From Oricola nitratireducens (GTDB lineage: Bacteria > Pseudomonadota > Alphaproteobacteria > Rhizobiales > Rhizobiaceae): DNA of 64,000 nucleotides. Each line of letters starts with the position of its first letter. Positions within the stretch are counted from its first letter, which is position 1. The stretch lies in the NCBI RefSeq assembly GCF_014904745.1, contig NZ_JACZCS010000014.1, forward strand, positions 62,001 through 126,000. The letters run 5' to 3'. The position numbers were made by a program, and so were the translations under genes. The notes beneath the pieces are model-generated. The model did not search any database. It was not told the DNA's origin and saw nothing but the letters and a program-made list of their open reading frames with translations. Below, in pieces: positions 55,936-64,000 of this stretch.

Positions 55936-57276
55936 ATGCGCTATCGCCTCTTCCCGCTCGCTGCCGTCTTCTGCCTGTTTTTCGGCGTTCTTGCGCATGC
56001 CCAGGAAGACAGCACGATCAATACGGGCAACGCGGCGGTCAGCGACAAGGATATCGATGCGCGGATCGAGGCCATCTTCGATCAGATCGAGGGGCTGCAG
56101 GGCGTTTTCGTCACCGTTCATTCCGGCGTCGTGACGCTGCGGGGCAAGGTGACCGAAGCGGCGCTGTCGGATCAGGCCGAGCAGCTTGCCAAGCGCGTCA
56201 ACGGCGTCGTCGAGGTCACCAACCAGATCGGCGAGGTCACCTCGCTTTCGGTGCGGCTCACGCCGGTCTACCAGCGACTGACTCAGCGGGTCATGCAGGC
56301 GGTCGGGTATATCCCGCTGCTGGCGGTCGCCGTCATATGCTGGGCGGCGATCTTCCTTATCGGATGGTTTGCCGCACGCCCGGGCTGGCCATGGGACCGG
56401 ATCGCGCCGAACGCGTTTATCGCCAACCTGCTGCGGCAACTGGTCCGGCTGGTCTTTTTCGTCCTCGGCGCGGTGATGGCGCTCGACATTCTCGGTGCGA
56501 CCGCCCTGCTCGGAACGATCCTCGGCGCGGCCGGCATCGTCGGCCTGGCGATCGGTTTCGCGGTGCGCGACACGGTAGAGAACTACATCGCGAGTATCCT
56601 GCTCTCGATCCGCCAGCCCTTCCGGCCGAAGGACTATGTCCGGATCCAGGATCTCGAAGGGTCGGTTATCAGCTTGACGTCGCGCGCGACGATCCTCCTC
56701 GATGTGGATGGCAACCACATCCGCATTCCGAATTCGACCGTCTACAAGAGCAACATCACCAACTACAGCCGCAATCCGCAAAGGCGGTTTGTGTTCAAGC
56801 TCGGGGTCGGGCCGGACAGCAATCTGGAACAGGCGCTGGAAACCGGCCAGTCGCGCATCAAGGCGCTCGACTTCGTGCTCAACGATCCCGGACCGGACGC
56901 ATGGATCGAGGATATCGGCGATTCCAACGTTGTGCTGACATTCACGGGATGGATCGACCAGAACGTCACGGGATTTCTCAAGGCGCGGTCGGAGGCCGTG
57001 CGGCTGGTAAAACTGGCGTTGGAGGGCAGCGGCTTTTCCCTGCCGGAGCCGACATACCGGCTGCATTTCGACAACGCGGCGCCACTGACCGGCGCGAAAA
57101 GCACAAAAGCCGCCGCTCCAAGCCCCTCGAAAACACCCGCTGCGCGCCAGGAGTCGACGACCGCCAACGACACCAGCCCCGACGAGGCCGTCAACAAGAA
57201 GATCGAAGAGGAGCGGACGCTCGGGACAGGAAGCGACCTGTTGAGCGAGGACGCGCCCGACGAACTCGGCGGCTGA
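55936..57276 (+). CDS. Mechanosensitive ion channel (MscS) with N-terminal BON domain
   Basis: A 446-residue protein: signal peptide (to AHAQE), a BON domain (about 30-105, DIDARIEAIFDQIEGLQGVFVTVHSGVVTLRGKV), three or more helices (about 125-230), then the MscS pore helix and beta domain (GLAIGFAVRDTVENYIASILLSIRQPFRP). The C-terminal tail is Ala/Ser/Glu-rich. It would relieve turgor on hypo-osmotic shock; the periplasmic BON domain may contact the outer membrane or phospholipid. Its stop is 8 bases from the convergent amidase. Confidence 0.92.
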   Translation: MRYRLFPLAAVFCLFFGVLAHAQEDSTINTGNAAVSDKDIDARIEAIFDQIEGLQGVFVTVHSGVVTLRGKVTEAALSDQAEQLAKRVNGVVEVTNQIGEVTSLSVRLTPVYQRLTQRVMQAVGYIPLLAVAVICWAAIFLIGWFAARPGWPWDRIAPNAFIANLLRQLVRLVFFVLGAVMALDILGATALLGTILGAAGIVGLAIGFAVRDTVENYIASILLSIRQPFRPKDYVRIQDLEGSVISLTSRATILLDVDGNHIRIPNSTVYKSNITNYSRNPQRRFVFKLGVGPDSNLEQALETGQSRIKALDFVLNDPGPDAWIEDIGDSNVVLTFTGWIDQNVTGFLKARSEAVRLVKLALEGSGFSLPEPTYRLHFDNAAPLTGAKSTKAAAPSPSKTPAARQESTTANDTSPDEAVNKKIEEERTLGTGSDLLSEDAPDELGG

Positions 57277-57283
57277 AACCCGC

Positions 57284-58786
57284 CTATTGCGGCACGTCGA
57301 AGGGCGCGCGCCTGCCGAGCCAGCCGGACAGTTCCTCCATCTGGCCCGCCAGCATGAACAGCGTCTCTTCGTCACCGATCCGCCCGACGGCCTGTATTCC
57401 GACCGGAAGGCCGGCATCCGTGACATGCACGGGCAACGAAATCGCCGGCTGGCCGGTCACGTTCTGGATCGCGGGCCAGTGCGTGAACCACAGGCTCAGA
57501 TCCATCATCTTGGCGAACAGAGGCGGCAGGCGAAGGAGCGGCGTCAGGTGCAGCGCGTCGAGGACGATCTCGTTCAGCTGGTCGAAGCCCCTGGTGTCCA
57601 TAGCGCCGCAGGGCAATGGCGGATGGGCGATCACCGGCATGAGGACGGCGTCGTAAGCGCTTGTTTCCAGGATCAGATCGCGTGTCGCCAACTGCAGGCG
57701 CAGGAGCGCCTCGGCGGCTTCACCGGCGCCCAACATGTCGCCGAAACGCTTCATGATCCGCGTCGTGCGCTCGAGCCGGCCCGGCCCTTGCAGACGCTCT
57801 GCCTCCAACCGCATCTGTCCGGCGAAGGCCGAGGCGACGAGACGGCCGAAATCGCCCATGAAATCGCGCGTGACCATCGGCAGGTCGATTTCCTCGACCG
57901 CATGGCCGGCTTCCCGCGCAAGGGCGCAAGCGGCATCGAGCGCGACAAGCGTTTCGTCCGAGATGTCGAGACCGATCGGCGACTGGCGGTAGACGCCGAT
58001 CCGCAGCCCTTTCGCCCGCTTGGCGGCCGCGGCGGCAAACGGGCCGGATGCGGGGGCGGCGCAATAGGGCGACAAGGGATCGGGCGCGGACGACAGATCG
58101 AGCATGGCCGCGGAATCGCGCACCGAGCGGGTCACCGCATGCTGGGCGATGAAACCGTACCAGCCTTCAAGGAAATCCGGCGTGAACGGCACGCGGCCGC
58201 GCGAGGGCTTCATGCCGACCAGCCCGCAGCATGCGGCCGGCACGCGGATGGAGCCGCCGCCGTCCGATGCATGGGCGACCGGCACGATCCCCGCGGCAAC
58301 CAGCGCCGCCGAGCCACCCGACGACCCGCCGGTGACGTGGCCGGTGTTCCAGGGATTGCGCGTGATCCCGAACCGCTTCGTTTCGGTCACCAGCCGCAGG
58401 CCGAATTCCGATGTCGTGCTGGTAGCGATAGGGATGAAACCGGCGGATTTGTAGCGGGTGACAAGCAGCGAGTCCTCTTGCGGCATGACCGGCTTGACGG
58501 CGCTGCCCCAGTGAACCGGAACGCCTGCGATCGATATCCCGAGATCCTTGATGACAACCGGAACACCCGCGAAGGGCGTCGTACGGTCTACCGCAGCGGC
58601 CGCCGCGCGGGCGCTATCGAGCAGGTTTTCGGCGATGGCGTTGATTTTCGGGCCGCTGCGTTCGGCGCGGGCGATCGCCGCATCGACCAGTTCGAGGGGA
58701 GAGATCTCGCCACGCGCAACCATCGCGCCAAGCGCCGTCGCGTCGTTCTCCCACAACAGTCTTTCCGTTCCGCTCCCGTCTCCCAA
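57284..58786 (-). CDS. Amidase signature family protein
   Basis: A 500-residue amidase with the Ser-cisSer-Lys triad: Lys80 in PVVIKDLG, cis-Ser155 and the glycine-rich GGSSGGSAALVAAGIVP, and nucleophile Ser179 in SDGGGSIRVPA. It hydrolyses a carboxamide; the substrate cannot be assigned. I use the TTG at 58786 because GGGGAGG sits five bases before it; no ATG exists nearby and the frame further upstream is not credible. An aryl-acyl amidase or a GatA-like role are alternatives; the lone gene argues against GatA. Confidence 0.88.
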   Translation of the reverse strand: MGDGSGTERLLWENDATALGAMVARGEISPLELVDAAIARAERSGPKINAIAENLLDSARAAAAAVDRTTPFAGVPVVIKDLGISIAGVPVHWGSAVKPVMPQEDSLLVTRYKSAGFIPIATSTTSEFGLRLVTETKRFGITRNPWNTGHVTGGSSGGSAALVAAGIVPVAHASDGGGSIRVPAACCGLVGMKPSRGRVPFTPDFLEGWYGFIAQHAVTRSVRDSAAMLDLSSAPDPLSPYCAAPASGPFAAAAAKRAKGLRIGVYRQSPIGLDISDETLVALDAACALAREAGHAVEEIDLPMVTRDFMGDFGRLVASAFAGQMRLEAERLQGPGRLERTTRIMKRFGDMLGAGEAAEALLRLQLATRDLILETSAYDAVLMPVIAHPPLPCGAMDTRGFDQLNEIVLDALHLTPLLRLPPLFAKMMDLSLWFTHWPAIQNVTGQPAISLPVHVTDAGLPVGIQAVGRIGDEETLFMLAGQMEELSGWLGRRAPFDVPQ

Positions 58787-59067
58787 TGCCACCTCCCCTG
58801 TCCCGGCATGACGGAACGTAGTCCGGGTCAACCAACGCGGCAATGACGCTGTACGGAAAACCGGGGGAACGGAAAACGACCAGCCGGACACGGGCGACCG
58901 GAAAAATCATGCGCCCGAGCCTCCCGAACGGACTGCGCCCTGCGCTTCCAACCGGCTTCCGCGCGCCCCGGAACGCTGCGCCGCATTATACAATCATGAG
59001 TAGCATGCAAGCGACTTCACACCAATATGCGTCAGAGTCGGAGGATTCCCCCTATCCCTTTGAAGCC

Positions 59068-59081
59068 ATTCCGTTAAGGAA
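59068..59081. promoter_or_regulatory. Shared element ATTCCGTTAAGGAA, copy 1
   Basis: A 14-base sequence, with TTCC/GGAA arms around GTTAA, identical to 61278-61291. It lies 302 bases upstream of the first globin receptor. Confidence 0.45.
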
Positions 59082-59157
59082 AGGACGATCTTCCCGCATG
59101 ACGAGCAATTTTCCGACCGATGGCTAGATTTTATAGCTCGGGTTAACAATGCTGACA

Positions 59158-59179
59158 TATCTGGTTCGTATCTGGTTTG
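59158..59179 (+). repeat. Tandem 11-bp direct repeat upstream of globin receptor
   Basis: TATCTGGTTCG (59158-59168) directly followed by TATCTGGTTTG (59169-59179). The 11-bp step is that of OmpR-family regulator sites. Preceded by GACATA and followed by AAATGCAATGATTGC. Confidence 0.55.
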
Positions 59180-59383
59180 AAATGCAATGATTGCCATTTG
59201 CTGACGCCCTGAGCGGCGGATGAGGACGGGGCGCCCAAGCTCCCCAACCAATACAGTAAGGCCGCGCGTCCCGTACGGACATAACGGCAATTGACCGGCG
59301 CAGAGACATTCTGCACCGAAACGCAAAAGTGCGTCTTACCGGCACCCGTTTCGGGACAGGGAAGGACGAACAGGGGACGCGGA

Positions 59384-61000
59384 ATGCACCAGAATAGCGA
59401 CAAGGAAACCTGCGCCGATCAGGATATCGAAGGCCGACTGGCCTTTCTCGGTCTCGACGAAACGAGCCGGGCGCAAATCCGCAAATTAAAGCCTGTCATC
59501 GAGCGCGAACTACCGAAGGGACTGGACCGCTTCTACGACACCGTGCGCAAAACGCCGGAAACGCGGAAATTCTTCTCCTCCGATGATCACATGCGCGCCG
59601 CCAAGGGCGCGCAGATCGGCCACTGGACCGCCATCACGACCGGGAATTTCGACGACGCTTATGTCGACCGCGTATGCACGATCGGTTCCACGCATGCCCG
59701 TATCGGGCTCGAGCCGCGCTGGTATATCGGCGGCTACGGCCTGATCATCGAACAGTTTCTGCACGGTGTCCTCGAGGCGATGTGGCCTGCTGGCGGCATG
59801 TTCTCGCAAAAGAAAACATCGCCGGACGAAACGGCCGCCATGCTGTCGAGCCTCATCAAGGCGATCATGCTCGATATGGACCTTTCGATTTCGGCCTATG
59901 TGGAACAAGCAGAAGCAGAGCGGAAGCGGGCCGAGGCAGAGGCCATGGACGTCATGCGCGTGACCGTGGCCGCCTTTACCAAGGCGATCACCCATCTCGC
60001 CGCCAAGGACCTCTCCTACAGAATGGAAGACGAGTTGCCGGAAGGCTACCAGTCGCTGAAGACCGATTTCAACGATGCCCTCGGGATGCTGGCCGGCACG
60101 ATCGAGAATATTCTCGCCTCCGCGGAGACGATCAATTCGGGCTCAGACGAAATCCGGTCGGCCGCCGAAGACCTGTCGAAACGCGCCGAGCAACAGGCCG
60201 CAGCCGTCGAGGAGACCGCCGCAGCCGTCGAACAGATCACGGCCGCCGTCAAATCATCGGCCGGGCGCGCCGAGGAAGCCGGCCAAATCGTCGGCCGGAC
60301 AAAAACAAGCGCCGAACAGTCCGGCGAGGTCGTACGCAAGGCGATCGAGGCGATGGACCGCATCAACAAGTCGTCCGATGACATCTCGCGCATTATCGGC
60401 GTGATCGACGAGATCGCCTTCCAGACCAACCTCCTGGCGCTCAACGCCGGGGTCGAGGCGGCGCGCGCGGGCGATGCCGGCAAGGGTTTCGCCGTCGTCG
60501 CGCAGGAAGTGCGCGAACTGGCGCAGCGCTCAGCCAATGCCGCAAAGGAGATCAAGCAGCTCATCTCCGCCTCGGGCGACGAAGTAAAAACCGGCGTGTC
60601 GCTGGTCGGCGAGACCGGCAAGGCGCTTGAAGGCATCGCGACCGGCGTCGAGGATATTGCGAGCAATGTCGAGGCGATCATCGAGTCGGCGCGCGAACAA
60701 TCGACCGGTCTGCAGGAAATCAACATCACGATATCCTCGGTCGACCAGGGCACGCAGCAGAATGCGGCAATGGCTGAACAACTCACCGCCAGCAGCCACT
60801 CGCTCGGTAGCGAAGTGGTCGAGATCAACGCGATGCTGCGAGAATTCCGGACCGGGCATCAACAGGTCAGGGCGCCGAAAGCTGTCTCCGAGGCCGCACC
60901 GGCACGCCCGCGGCCCTCGCCCGCCCGCAATCTAGCCCACAAGGTCAACGCCGCGTTCGGCGGCAACGCCGCACCTTCGGACGACTGGGAAGAATTCTGA
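59384..61000 (+). CDS. Globin-coupled chemotaxis transducer (aerotaxis sensor)
   Basis: A 538-residue soluble receptor. The N-terminal protoglobin/haem-binding domain (about 15-175) has the proximal-histidine region [18 protein letters not shown] (His104). A HAMP-like stretch (MEDELPEGYQSLKTDFNDALG) leads to a methyl-accepting signalling domain with [20 protein letters not shown]. The C-terminus ends SDDWEEF, a CheR/CheB tether-like tail. No membrane segment. It probably senses oxygen through haem, as HemAT does. AGGGGAC precedes the ATG at 59384. It is the first of a tandem pair. Confidence 0.93.
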   Translation: MHQNSDKETCADQDIEGRLAFLGLDETSRAQIRKLKPVIERELPKGLDRFYDTVRKTPETRKFFSSDDHMRAAKGAQIGHWTAITTGNFDDAYVDRVCTIGSTHARIGLEPRWYIGGYGLIIEQFLHGVLEAMWPAGGMFSQKKTSPDETAAMLSSLIKAIMLDMDLSISAYVEQAEAERKRAEAEAMDVMRVTVAAFTKAITHLAAKDLSYRMEDELPEGYQSLKTDFNDALGMLAGTIENILASAETINSGSDEIRSAAEDLSKRAEQQAAAVEETAAAVEQITAAVKSSAGRAEEAGQIVGRTKTSAEQSGEVVRKAIEAMDRINKSSDDISRIIGVIDEIAFQTNLLALNAGVEAARAGDAGKGFAVVAQEVRELAQRSANAAKEIKQLISASGDEVKTGVSLVGETGKALEGIATGVEDIASNVEAIIESAREQSTGLQEINITISSVDQGTQQNAAMAEQLTASSHSLGSEVVEINAMLREFRTGHQQVRAPKAVSEAAPARPRPSPARNLAHKVNAAFGGNAAPSDDWEEF

Positions 61001-61006
61001 CAACAT

Positions 61007-61032
61007 AAAGCCCGGCGCCAGCGCCGGGCTTT
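61007..61032 (+). terminator. Terminator after the first globin chemoreceptor
   Basis: A 12-bp stem AAAGCCCGGCGC / GCGCCGGGCTTT (61007-61018, 61021-61032) begins 6 bases after the stop codon and ends in CTTTG. Symmetric, so it may act on both strands. Confidence 0.75.
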
Positions 61033-61505
61033 GATTCCGGTGTCGTAACCGGCGTCCGACAGAAACTGGCCAAAAACCTACAAAGCCGCGCCGTCGCCGA
61101 TAACGGCCACGGCGTGAACGCGCCATTCCACCGCCTCTGGTGCCGGAGCAATCAGTTCACGACCCGGAACGGACCCCACCGTCCACGGCTTGACGAACCA
61201 TGGCTTCCGGCTGGAATACCATTCTAAGAAACCCGCCAAGCGTAGAATACTTACCCTAGGTAAGTAGAATCTTACATATTCCGTTAAGGAACAGAGGGTA
61301 ATTTCTTACCAGCATGCGATGATTTGGCGCATGGCGTTCGCCCGTGTTCGGCGAACCGGTGTGGGGCATTAAGCCTCGATATTCGATCCGGCATTTCATC
61401 CGGCGATGCAGAGCATCGCCTGTCATCGGCGCCTGCACAGCGGCGCCGGAACGGAGACGCATGCCGACTCGCGTGAACAAATTCGCAATTCAAGAGGTTA
61501 CAGCC
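61033..61505. other. Intergenic region before the second globin chemoreceptor
   Basis: No believable ORF. It holds the shared ATTCCGTTAAGGAA element (61278-61291) and the TTACC/GGTAA inverted repeats listed separately. The first 200 bases show nothing notable. Confidence 0.5.
61250..61310. promoter_or_regulatory. TTACC/GGTAA inverted-repeat cluster around the shared element, copy 2
   Basis: CTTACC-CTA-GGTAAG (61250-61264) is a perfect inverted repeat; GGTAA-TTTC-TTACC (61297-61310) uses the same arms in the opposite order. TAGAAT-CTTAC (61265-61275) and the ATTCCGTTAAGGAA copy (61278-61291) lie between. It sits 196-256 bases before the second receptor. Probable operator/promoter cluster. Confidence 0.5.
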
Positions 61506-63122
61506 ATGAATGCAGCAGCGAAAAATGACGTCTGCGTTGAACAGGACATCGCAGGCCGCCTCGATTTTCTCGGCCTTGACGAAAAGACCGCCGAAAATAT
61601 CCGGCGCCTGAAGCCGATCATCGACCGCGAACTCCCGATCGGACTGGACCGCTTCTACGATACGGTGCGCAAGACGCCGGAGACGCGGAAATTCTTCTCC
61701 TCCGACGACCACATGCGCGGCGCCAAGAACGCGCAGCTCTCCCATTGGGGCGGCATCACGACAGGCAAGTTCGACGAAAACTACGTCAACCGCGTGCGCA
61801 CGATCGGATCGGTTCACGCCAGGATCGGCCTTGAGCCGCGCTGGTATATCGGCGGCTACGGCCTCCTCATCGAGCACCTCGTGCACAGCATTCTCAAGGA
61901 CCAGTGGCCGGCCGGCGGCGTCTTCGCCAAGAAAAGCGGCTCCGACGATACGGCCGACCTGCTTGTCGGCCTGCTCAAGGCGATCATGCTCGACATGGAC
62001 CTGTCGATCTCGGTCTACATGGACCAGGCCGAAGAGGCCAAGAAGAAGGCCCAGGAAGAAGCGATCGCCGCCGAACGCAAGATGATTGTCGACAGTTTCG
62101 GCAGCGCCATGGCGCACATTGCCGCCAAGGACCTCTCATATCGGGTCGAGGACGATCTGCCGGAGGCCTACGCTACGCTGAAGGAAGATTTCAACAACGC
62201 GGTCAAGGAACTCGCCGAGACGATCAACAGCATCGGCGGGTCGGCGGAGGCGATCAATTCGGGATCCGACGAGATCAAATCCGCCGCCGACGATCTGTCG
62301 AAGCGTGCCGAACAACAGGCCGCGGCCGTCGAGGAGACCGCAGCTGCGGTCGAGGAGATCACTGCAGCGGTCAAGTCCTCCACCAACCGCGCCGAAGAAG
62401 CCGGACAGCTCGTCGCCCGGACCAAGAAGAACGCCGAGCAGTCGGGCGACATCGTGCGCAAGGCGGTCGATGCGATGGGCCGCATCAGCAAGTCGTCCGA
62501 GGATATCTCCCGCATCATCGGCGTGATCGACGAAATCGCCTTCCAGACCAACCTGCTGGCGCTCAACGCCGGGGTCGAGGCGGCGCGCGCCGGCGATGCC
62601 GGCAAGGGTTTCGCCGTCGTCGCGCAGGAAGTGCGGGAACTGGCGCAGCGTTCGGCCAATGCCGCAAAGGAGATCAAGCAACTGATCACCACGTCGGGTG
62701 ACGAAGTGAAGTCCGGGGTGTCGCTCGTCGGCGAGACGGGCAAGGCACTGGAGTCAATCGTCGGCGAAGTGCAGGAAATCGCCATCAACGTGGACGCGAT
62801 CATCGATTCGGCGCGCGAACAGTCGGGCGGGCTGCAGGAGATCAATGTGTCGGTCTCGTCCGTCGACCAGGGCACGCAGCAAAACGCCGCGATGGCCGAG
62901 CAGCTGACGGCATCGAGCCATTCACTTGGAAACGAGGTCGCTTCGATCAACCAGATGCTTCGCGAATTCACGACCGGATACCAGCAGATCAAGGCGCCGA
63001 AGGCGGTCTCGTCGGACGCACCGGCAAGCCCGCGGCCATCGCCTGCCCGCAAACTCAACCGCAAGGTGGCGAACGCCTTCGGCGGAAACGCGGCGCCCGC
63101 GGACGACTGGGAAGAATTCTGA
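61506..63122 (+). CDS. Globin-coupled chemotaxis transducer (tandem paralogue)
   Basis: A 538-residue soluble receptor of exactly the same length as its neighbour at 59384, with the same order: globin domain (about 15-175, proximal His104 in [14 protein letters not shown]), HAMP-like segment ([19 protein letters not shown]), signalling domain and C-terminal ADDWEEF. The linker is richer in Lys/Glu ([17 protein letters not shown]). AGAGG precedes the ATG at 61506. The two genes have separate terminators, so each has its own transcript. A second oxygen or nitric oxide sensor with a different affinity is likely. Confidence 0.93.
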   Translation: MNAAAKNDVCVEQDIAGRLDFLGLDEKTAENIRRLKPIIDRELPIGLDRFYDTVRKTPETRKFFSSDDHMRGAKNAQLSHWGGITTGKFDENYVNRVRTIGSVHARIGLEPRWYIGGYGLLIEHLVHSILKDQWPAGGVFAKKSGSDDTADLLVGLLKAIMLDMDLSISVYMDQAEEAKKKAQEEAIAAERKMIVDSFGSAMAHIAAKDLSYRVEDDLPEAYATLKEDFNNAVKELAETINSIGGSAEAINSGSDEIKSAADDLSKRAEQQAAAVEETAAAVEEITAAVKSSTNRAEEAGQLVARTKKNAEQSGDIVRKAVDAMGRISKSSEDISRIIGVIDEIAFQTNLLALNAGVEAARAGDAGKGFAVVAQEVRELAQRSANAAKEIKQLITTSGDEVKSGVSLVGETGKALESIVGEVQEIAINVDAIIDSAREQSGGLQEINVSVSSVDQGTQQNAAMAEQLTASSHSLGNEVASINQMLREFTTGYQQIKAPKAVSSDAPASPRPSPARKLNRKVANAFGGNAAPADDWEEF

Positions 63123-63160
63123 GACCTGCCCGTCCCGGATTTCCGGACCACGCAAATGGC

Positions 63161-63192
63161 CGCCTTCCGTTCCGACGGGGGGCGTTTTCTTT
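63161..63192 (+). terminator. Intrinsic terminator of the second globin receptor
   Basis: A 10-bp stem CGCCTTCCGT / ACGGGGGGCG (two G-U pairs) with TCCG loop and TTTTCTTT after it, 38 bases past the stop. Confidence 0.85.
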
Positions 63193-63202
63193 CGACCTGC
63201 CC

Positions 63203-63937
63203 CTAACCGCTCACCGACGCGAAACAGGCCGGCAATATCGCGACATTGTCGATGATGGCGTCCGCAAGCGGCGACAGCGTTTCGCAATTCCCCGCCCCGC
63301 TGAGAACGCCGACAACGGTTCCCGCTCCAGCCGCGCGGCCCATCTCCATATCGTGGCGGCTGTCGCCAATGACGGCGATATCGGCCGGAGCGCAGCCTAT
63401 GGCGGCGCAAAAGGCGCGTACCATGCCGGGTCCCGGTTTCGGGCCATGACCCGAATCCCAACCGGCGACGAAATCGGTGAAACCGCCGATCCCCAGCGTT
63501 TCGGCAGTCCCTGCAATCGCGCGTTCGCTGTCGCTGCTGGCGATACCGAGCACGAGACCCATGGCCTTCAGCTCGGAAAACAGCAGTGGGAGATCGGCCA
63601 ACGGAACGGCCGCGTCGGCGCCGGCGGCGAAACGGTCGTCGAGTGCCTTCGTCAGCGCTTCATGGGTCATCGGACTGCCCTCGGCCACCATCTGCGCCGC
63701 GATCTCGCGCGCCGTTCCCGATGCGAAAAGGCTGTCAGCGACGGTCAATCCCGTGACCGGATCGACTCCACAGGCGGCGAGGATGCGCTTCTCGAGCGCC
63801 GGATCGCCCGACGCGCCGATCGCCGCCGCCTCGCGGTTGATCCGCGCCCAGCTCTTCTCGAAATCGATAAGCGTACCGTCCTTGTCGAAAAGGATAGCCC
63901 TGGTCGTATCGGGTGAAAGATGAGGAGTGCCGCGCAT
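63203..63937 (-). CDS. HAD family hydrolase, phosphoglycolate phosphatase-like
   Basis: A 244-residue haloacid-dehalogenase phosphatase. Motif I is LFDKDGTLIDFEKSW (nucleophile Asp and general acid two residues later), motif II is IASSDSERA, motif III lysine is in HGPKPGPG, motif IV is IGDSRHDMEMG. The helical cap lies between about 22 and 100. Gph-type enzymes clear 2-phosphoglycolate; similar HADs act on sugar or nucleotide phosphates. Convergent with the globin receptor gene. No other gene shares its strand nearby. Confidence 0.9.
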   Translation of the reverse strand: MRGTPHLSPDTTRAILFDKDGTLIDFEKSWARINREAAAIGASGDPALEKRILAACGVDPVTGLTVADSLFASGTAREIAAQMVAEGSPMTHEALTKALDDRFAAGADAAVPLADLPLLFSELKAMGLVLGIASSDSERAIAGTAETLGIGGFTDFVAGWDSGHGPKPGPGMVRAFCAAIGCAPADIAVIGDSRHDMEMGRAAGAGTVVGVLSGAGNCETLSPLADAIIDNVAILPACFASVSG

Positions 63938-64000
63938 CGAACCGCCTGGAATACCGGCCCGTTTGACGCCGGCCGGTCCCGCGATAGGTGTTTTCAGCCG

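Larger units (their letters stand above)
58787..59383. other. 597-base intergenic region before the first globin chemoreceptor
   Basis: No ORF on either strand looks genuine. It holds an ATTCCGTTAAGGAA element at 59068-59081, which recurs at 61278 before the second receptor, and a tandem 11-bp repeat at 59158-59179. The first 250 bases show nothing notable. Confidence 0.5.

Noticed and set aside
58843-59127. 94-codon ORF in the gap before the first globin receptor
   Set aside because: No ribosome site, no domain, atypical composition; treated as non-coding.

Overview
The window is high-GC DNA, densely coding on both strands, with the gene content of an alphaproteobacterium of the order Hyphomicrobiales (a rhizobial or Phyllobacterium-like lineage). 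Pointers to this are the carboxyspermidine polyamine genes, the haem-globin chemoreceptors of rhizobial type, the Sel1, PilZ and small secreted proteins typical of that group, the Tdh variant without structural-zinc cysteines, and the many predicted proteins with rhizobial-style sequence. This placement is inference from protein sequence alone. I saw no rRNA, tRNA, IS element, prophage or CRISPR array; the region reads as ordinary chromosome.

Layout. 1-5534 is a tight minus-strand catabolic operon for an unidentified sugar acid (GntR/FadR regulator, SMP-30 lactonase, UxaA/GarD-type dehydratase, FAH-family dehydratase/hydrolase, 2-oxoglutarate semialdehyde dehydrogenase running off the left edge). 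5791-12910 holds a HisC-like aminotransferase, small secreted proteins, a nu-class GST divergent from a LysR regulator, a peroxiredoxin-like protein, and two tiny membrane/secreted ORFs each preceded by a nearly identical array of four 11-bp phased repeats. 12979-25894 has AMP nucleosidase, an MFS transporter, the threonine catabolic pair kbl-tdh, a flavin monooxygenase with an AcoR-like regulator that has lost the sigma-54 contact loop, a cupin, a frameshifted remnant of a second tdh 3' end, an amino-acid permease and a PAP2 phosphatase.

26000-33520 has membrane and PilZ proteins, a PHA synthase, the carboxyspermidine decarboxylase/dehydrogenase pair and a cold-shock protein. 33871-37375 is an operon coding for a secreted protein, a membrane-anchored NEW3 (Ig-like) protein and a two-gene ABC exporter. 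37481-39634 is a large uncharacterised single-span protein. 40082-44267 is an RND efflux pair behind a candidate operator array. 44549-58786 mixes a membrane chemoreceptor, CreA, PPK2 kinase, cation exporter, epimerase, ETF-ubiquinone oxidoreductase, a uracil-DNA glycosylase-like protein, a second MFS paralogue, a DMT exporter, a BON-MscS channel and an amidase. 59384-63122 is a tandem pair of soluble globin-coupled chemoreceptors of identical length ending in a CheR/CheB-type tether, followed by a HAD phosphatase.

Best candidates for something new: the paired 11-bp repeat arrays driving two miniature genes (11668-12186), the regulator without GAFTGA next to clustered CGCGCAAC repeats, the GGTAA/TTACC and 11-bp direct-repeat elements in front of the globin chemoreceptors, and the NEW3-ABC operon. 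No clearly unprecedented multi-gene system is evident from sequence alone.
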